This document shows positions 59,038-64,000 of a DNA stretch of 64,000 nt, piece by piece; the stretch's first letter is position 1; each line of letters starts with the position of its first letter. The notes under the pieces were generated by a model, which saw only the letters and a program-made list of their open reading frames with translations, had not been told where the DNA came from and did not search any database. The DNA comes from Opisthocomus hoazin (taxonomy: Eukaryota; Chordata; Aves; Opisthocomiformes; Opisthocomidae), in NCBI RefSeq assembly GCF_030867145.1, contig NC_134433.1, positions 12,227,216 to 12,291,215 on the forward strand. Direction: 5' to 3'. The translations under genes and the position numbers were made by a program.

Positions 59038-61724
<2,687 letters not shown>

Positions 61725-61816
61725 GATGGCCCCAGAAGTGATTTTAGCCATGGATGAAGGGCAGTATGATGGCAAAGTAGATGTTTGGTCTCTTGGAATT
61801 ACCTGTATTGAGTTAG
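61725..61816 (+). CDS. TAOK1: TAOK1 exon 8, residues 188-218 plus first base of 219
   Basis: Ninety-two bases complete W188 and encode [20 protein letters not shown] followed by [10 protein letters not shown], with one base of the next codon (Ala expected). It contains the APE motif (A190-E192) that stabilises the activation segment and the DVWSLG motif of subdomain IX (D207-G212), whose aspartate anchors the catalytic loop. GKVDVWS is the TAOK1 form; TAOK3 has GKIDIWS. This is the last TAOK1 exon in the window. The expected continuation ([20 protein letters not shown]) is not found before 64,000. Confidence 0.96.
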
Positions 61817-63631
61817 GTAAGTTATTTTATTTGAAAAATTATAAAATGGAGTTACTAAATATCTAGAACTTACTCAGCTGAATTGCAGTGTAGAAGATCT
61901 ATGCTTGCTTCCTTGTCCTAGTTTCTCTGGGACTTGCATTTTAGAGAAAAGAGCTAAATGTGCTCTCTGGAATTCAAGATCAACTCTCCAATTTGATGTT
62001 TATTGAGCAGGTGTTTTCATGACCCAAAGAGAAAGAGTTCTATAGACAAAGAAAATAGCCAACCTGTATCACTGAAGGTGTTCGCGTTCTGTGGGAGAGG
62101 CAGTTAACTCCTGAACTGAAAAAAGGTCTACTTGCCGAACAGGTCTAGAAATGAACTATTACAAGTGCCGCTGTGAAAGTGTATGTAATGGTATAAATTG
62201 ATACTGTTTGCGTGAAAATGTAAGGTATTAATGAGTTCTGCAGAAATAATGTTTGGGATAAGTGGACAGCTTCAAAGCTGTATGCGGTATATGTTGTCAC
62301 TCGTGAACAGATACGGCTGGAAAATCTCTTCTTAAAAAAAGAAGAAAAATATATGGAATAATCCAGTTTTGGAGTGGTAACCTATAAGCCAAAACCAAAA
62401 GAAATGATGGCATTACCATTAGAACAGACTCCTGAAAGCAGAATGTCAATTTAAAAAGGCTGTGTTAGTATGGCATTCTATTTAAATTTAACATTTAGTT
62501 TTTTCTTGAAACAAAAATGCAATCGCTGAAGCAAAACACTGCGCACAGCACTACTCAGATTTTAGTCAGGATCCAGCTCTGTAGAAGCACTTAGCTGTAA
62601 GTTTTTCTTAGGATGGTGAGGTTCGGTGCTGGTGGTTGCACCTGAGGCTGTCCAGCCGTCCCCGTCAGATGTCATCGCTCGTGCTCCATACCGACCTCGG
62701 TGGAGAAGCAGCCTGGCCGGGCAGCGAGGGCTCTCAGGAACACGCTAATCCATGTGAACGGCACAGTTTAGCTAAAAATGCTGTCTGGCGTTCCAAACTG
62801 TCAACTTCGTTTTCTTCCAGGACATGAAATAGATTTTTTTCTTCAGAGCAGAGATTTTTTTGGTTGCCAATATAAAGCAAGTTGAAAGGGTGTGACTGTC
62901 ATGACAGAATCCTGCTCCGAGTGGAGTAAGGAGACTTGGCCGGCTGCAGCGCTCCAGGAATGCAGTGAGCTCATGGCCACCACACCCCCGGGTGCCTTCC
63001 TGCATGCTGCCGTTCCTCAGTGTGAAGCGTTAGGCTTCGTCTACAGCTTCTAGCATGGTGGGAGGTGAGACTAGGTCAGGACAGTAGAGTGTTGTAGGCT
63101 GGGTCAGCGTGGGTATCTCATTTGCCTTGGTTTGAATAACCATGAGAAGAAGGCAGAAAAATGAGACATCTAGTAGTCTTCTCAAACTATTGCTTAGTCT
63201 TAGAAATGGCCCTCGCTGAGGGCTCAGTGTCAGTGTTTCCTGAGGATTTTTATTTTATTCGGCTGAGTTAAGAGAAAAAAGGGACAACGGTCAGTTAAAG
63301 TAGTTTAATGGATAATCAGTCTGATCCTCGATAGCAGCAACTGGTTATCTGACAGATTAGAGGAGGTAAAGTGTTGCATTTGTGTAAAGGCTTAGCTCCT
63401 CAGTTTACCTGTTCTGAGGAATTTGTAGGGCTTAGTCCATCCTCTGATAGTGATGAGTTAACCAGGATCGCTGATAAGTAGTTCACTGCTATGATTCAAC
63501 TCCAGATTGAAAAGCAAAATTAAAAAAAATAGGGGTTTTTTTCCCTTGGTGGCATTTTTTTCAGGAAGGAAAGTTTTCTCTTGCCTTTTCACTAGTGTAG
63601 GAATGGCCTTGTGGCCTGACCAGCTTCTCTG

Positions 63632-63680
63632 GAATGTTTATGGCGAGGCTAAGCTTTATAGGTTTACCCCATAAACATTC
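63632..63680. repeat. 12-bp inverted repeat with 25-nt loop
   Basis: GAATGTTTATGG at 63,632-63,643 is the exact reverse complement of 63,669-63,680. The 25-base spacer includes AAGCTTTATAGG. The stem is shorter than a typical microRNA precursor. It could be a local RNA hairpin in the intron or a relic of a small inverted-repeat element. Confidence 0.6.
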
Positions 63681-63959
63681 TAATGAAGCTTCGATTTTGT
63701 TGTTACAGTGAGATCATCTCCTTCCTCATTAAGCTTTCATGCTGTGTCAGTCTATAAGAGTAACACAGGCTTGAAAGAGAGCGAAGAGCCAAAGAGAATG
63801 CAACTCTCAAAATAGTATAAAGAGTTGGCCTGTTGCTGACTTCCTGCCCATGTGCTCTGTCAGTTCAGTGTGAGTCGATAGTTCTTGTAACCAGCTGCTG
63901 CTTCATCTCTGCTGGCCTGCTAGAATTAAATATTTGTTAGCTTTTTAGCAACAGTAGTT

Positions 63960-64000
63960 AAAAAAAAAAAAAGAAAGAAAAAAAGAAAAAAGGGGAGAGG
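63960..64000. repeat. A-rich (GAAA)n tract at right edge
   Basis: A run of more than ten A residues passes into GAAA-type repeats and GGGGAGAGG at the window end. It could be the 3' tail of a sense-oriented retroposon, but the preceding 300 bases match no element I recognise. Confidence 0.7.

Larger units (their letters stand above)
61817..64000 (+). other. TAOK1: TAOK1 intron 8 (5' part, runs off window)
   Basis: The intron opens with GTAAGT at 61,817 and no acceptor leading into the next kinase exon is found before the window ends. It contains a 12-bp inverted repeat (63,632-63,680) and ends in an A-rich tract. No other gene is recognised. A CpG-richer patch occurs near 62,620-62,760. Confidence 0.75.

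Overview
This window is vertebrate nuclear DNA, most likely from a bird or another sauropsid. It has long introns with GT-AG splice sites, a GC-rich CpG-island promoter, few interspersed repeats, and a decayed CR1 retrotransposon of the kind typical of bird and reptile genomes. There is no operon structure, ribosome binding site, CRISPR array or phage content. The only protein-coding gene I can support is the 5' part of TAOK1 (TAO kinase 1, a STE20/GCK-type MAP3K), on the + strand and running off the right edge.

Layout. Positions 1 to about 17,850 are AT-rich, non-coding upstream flank holding small repeats and candidate regulatory motifs. From about 17,880 to 19,450 lies a strong CpG island with a TCTCGCGAGA element, GC boxes and YY1-type motifs. 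It contains the inferred non-coding first exon, with a splice donor at 19,043. Intron 1 (about 31 kb, 19,043-50,108) carries a CR1 LINE fragment (about 36,640-37,469), a possible LTR-like segment just downstream, simple repeats and some local CpG clusters. Exon 2 (50,109-50,335) holds the rest of the 5' UTR with two tiny overlapping uORFs, the start codon at 50,204 and the first 44 residues. Exons 3 to 8 (54,518-54,589; 57,529-57,630; 58,992-59,037; 59,948-60,044; 60,830-60,943; 61,725-61,816) join in frame with consensus splice sites.

Together the seven coding exons give 655 nt, encoding residues 1-218 plus the first base of codon 219. This covers kinase subdomains I to IX: the glycine-rich loop, the VAIKK lysine K57, alpha-C glutamate E76, HRD aspartate D151, DFG aspartate D169, activation-loop S181, APE E192 and the DVWSLG motif. 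The rest of the kinase domain and the long C-terminal coiled-coil region of the protein (about 1,000 residues in mammals) lie beyond the window.

I did not find a new biological system. The most interesting signals concern control of TAOK1: the CGCG-element promoter with an abrupt strand-composition switch, complementary CTC/GAG repeats flanking the first splice donor, and a compact overlapping uORF pair that would meet scanning ribosomes first.
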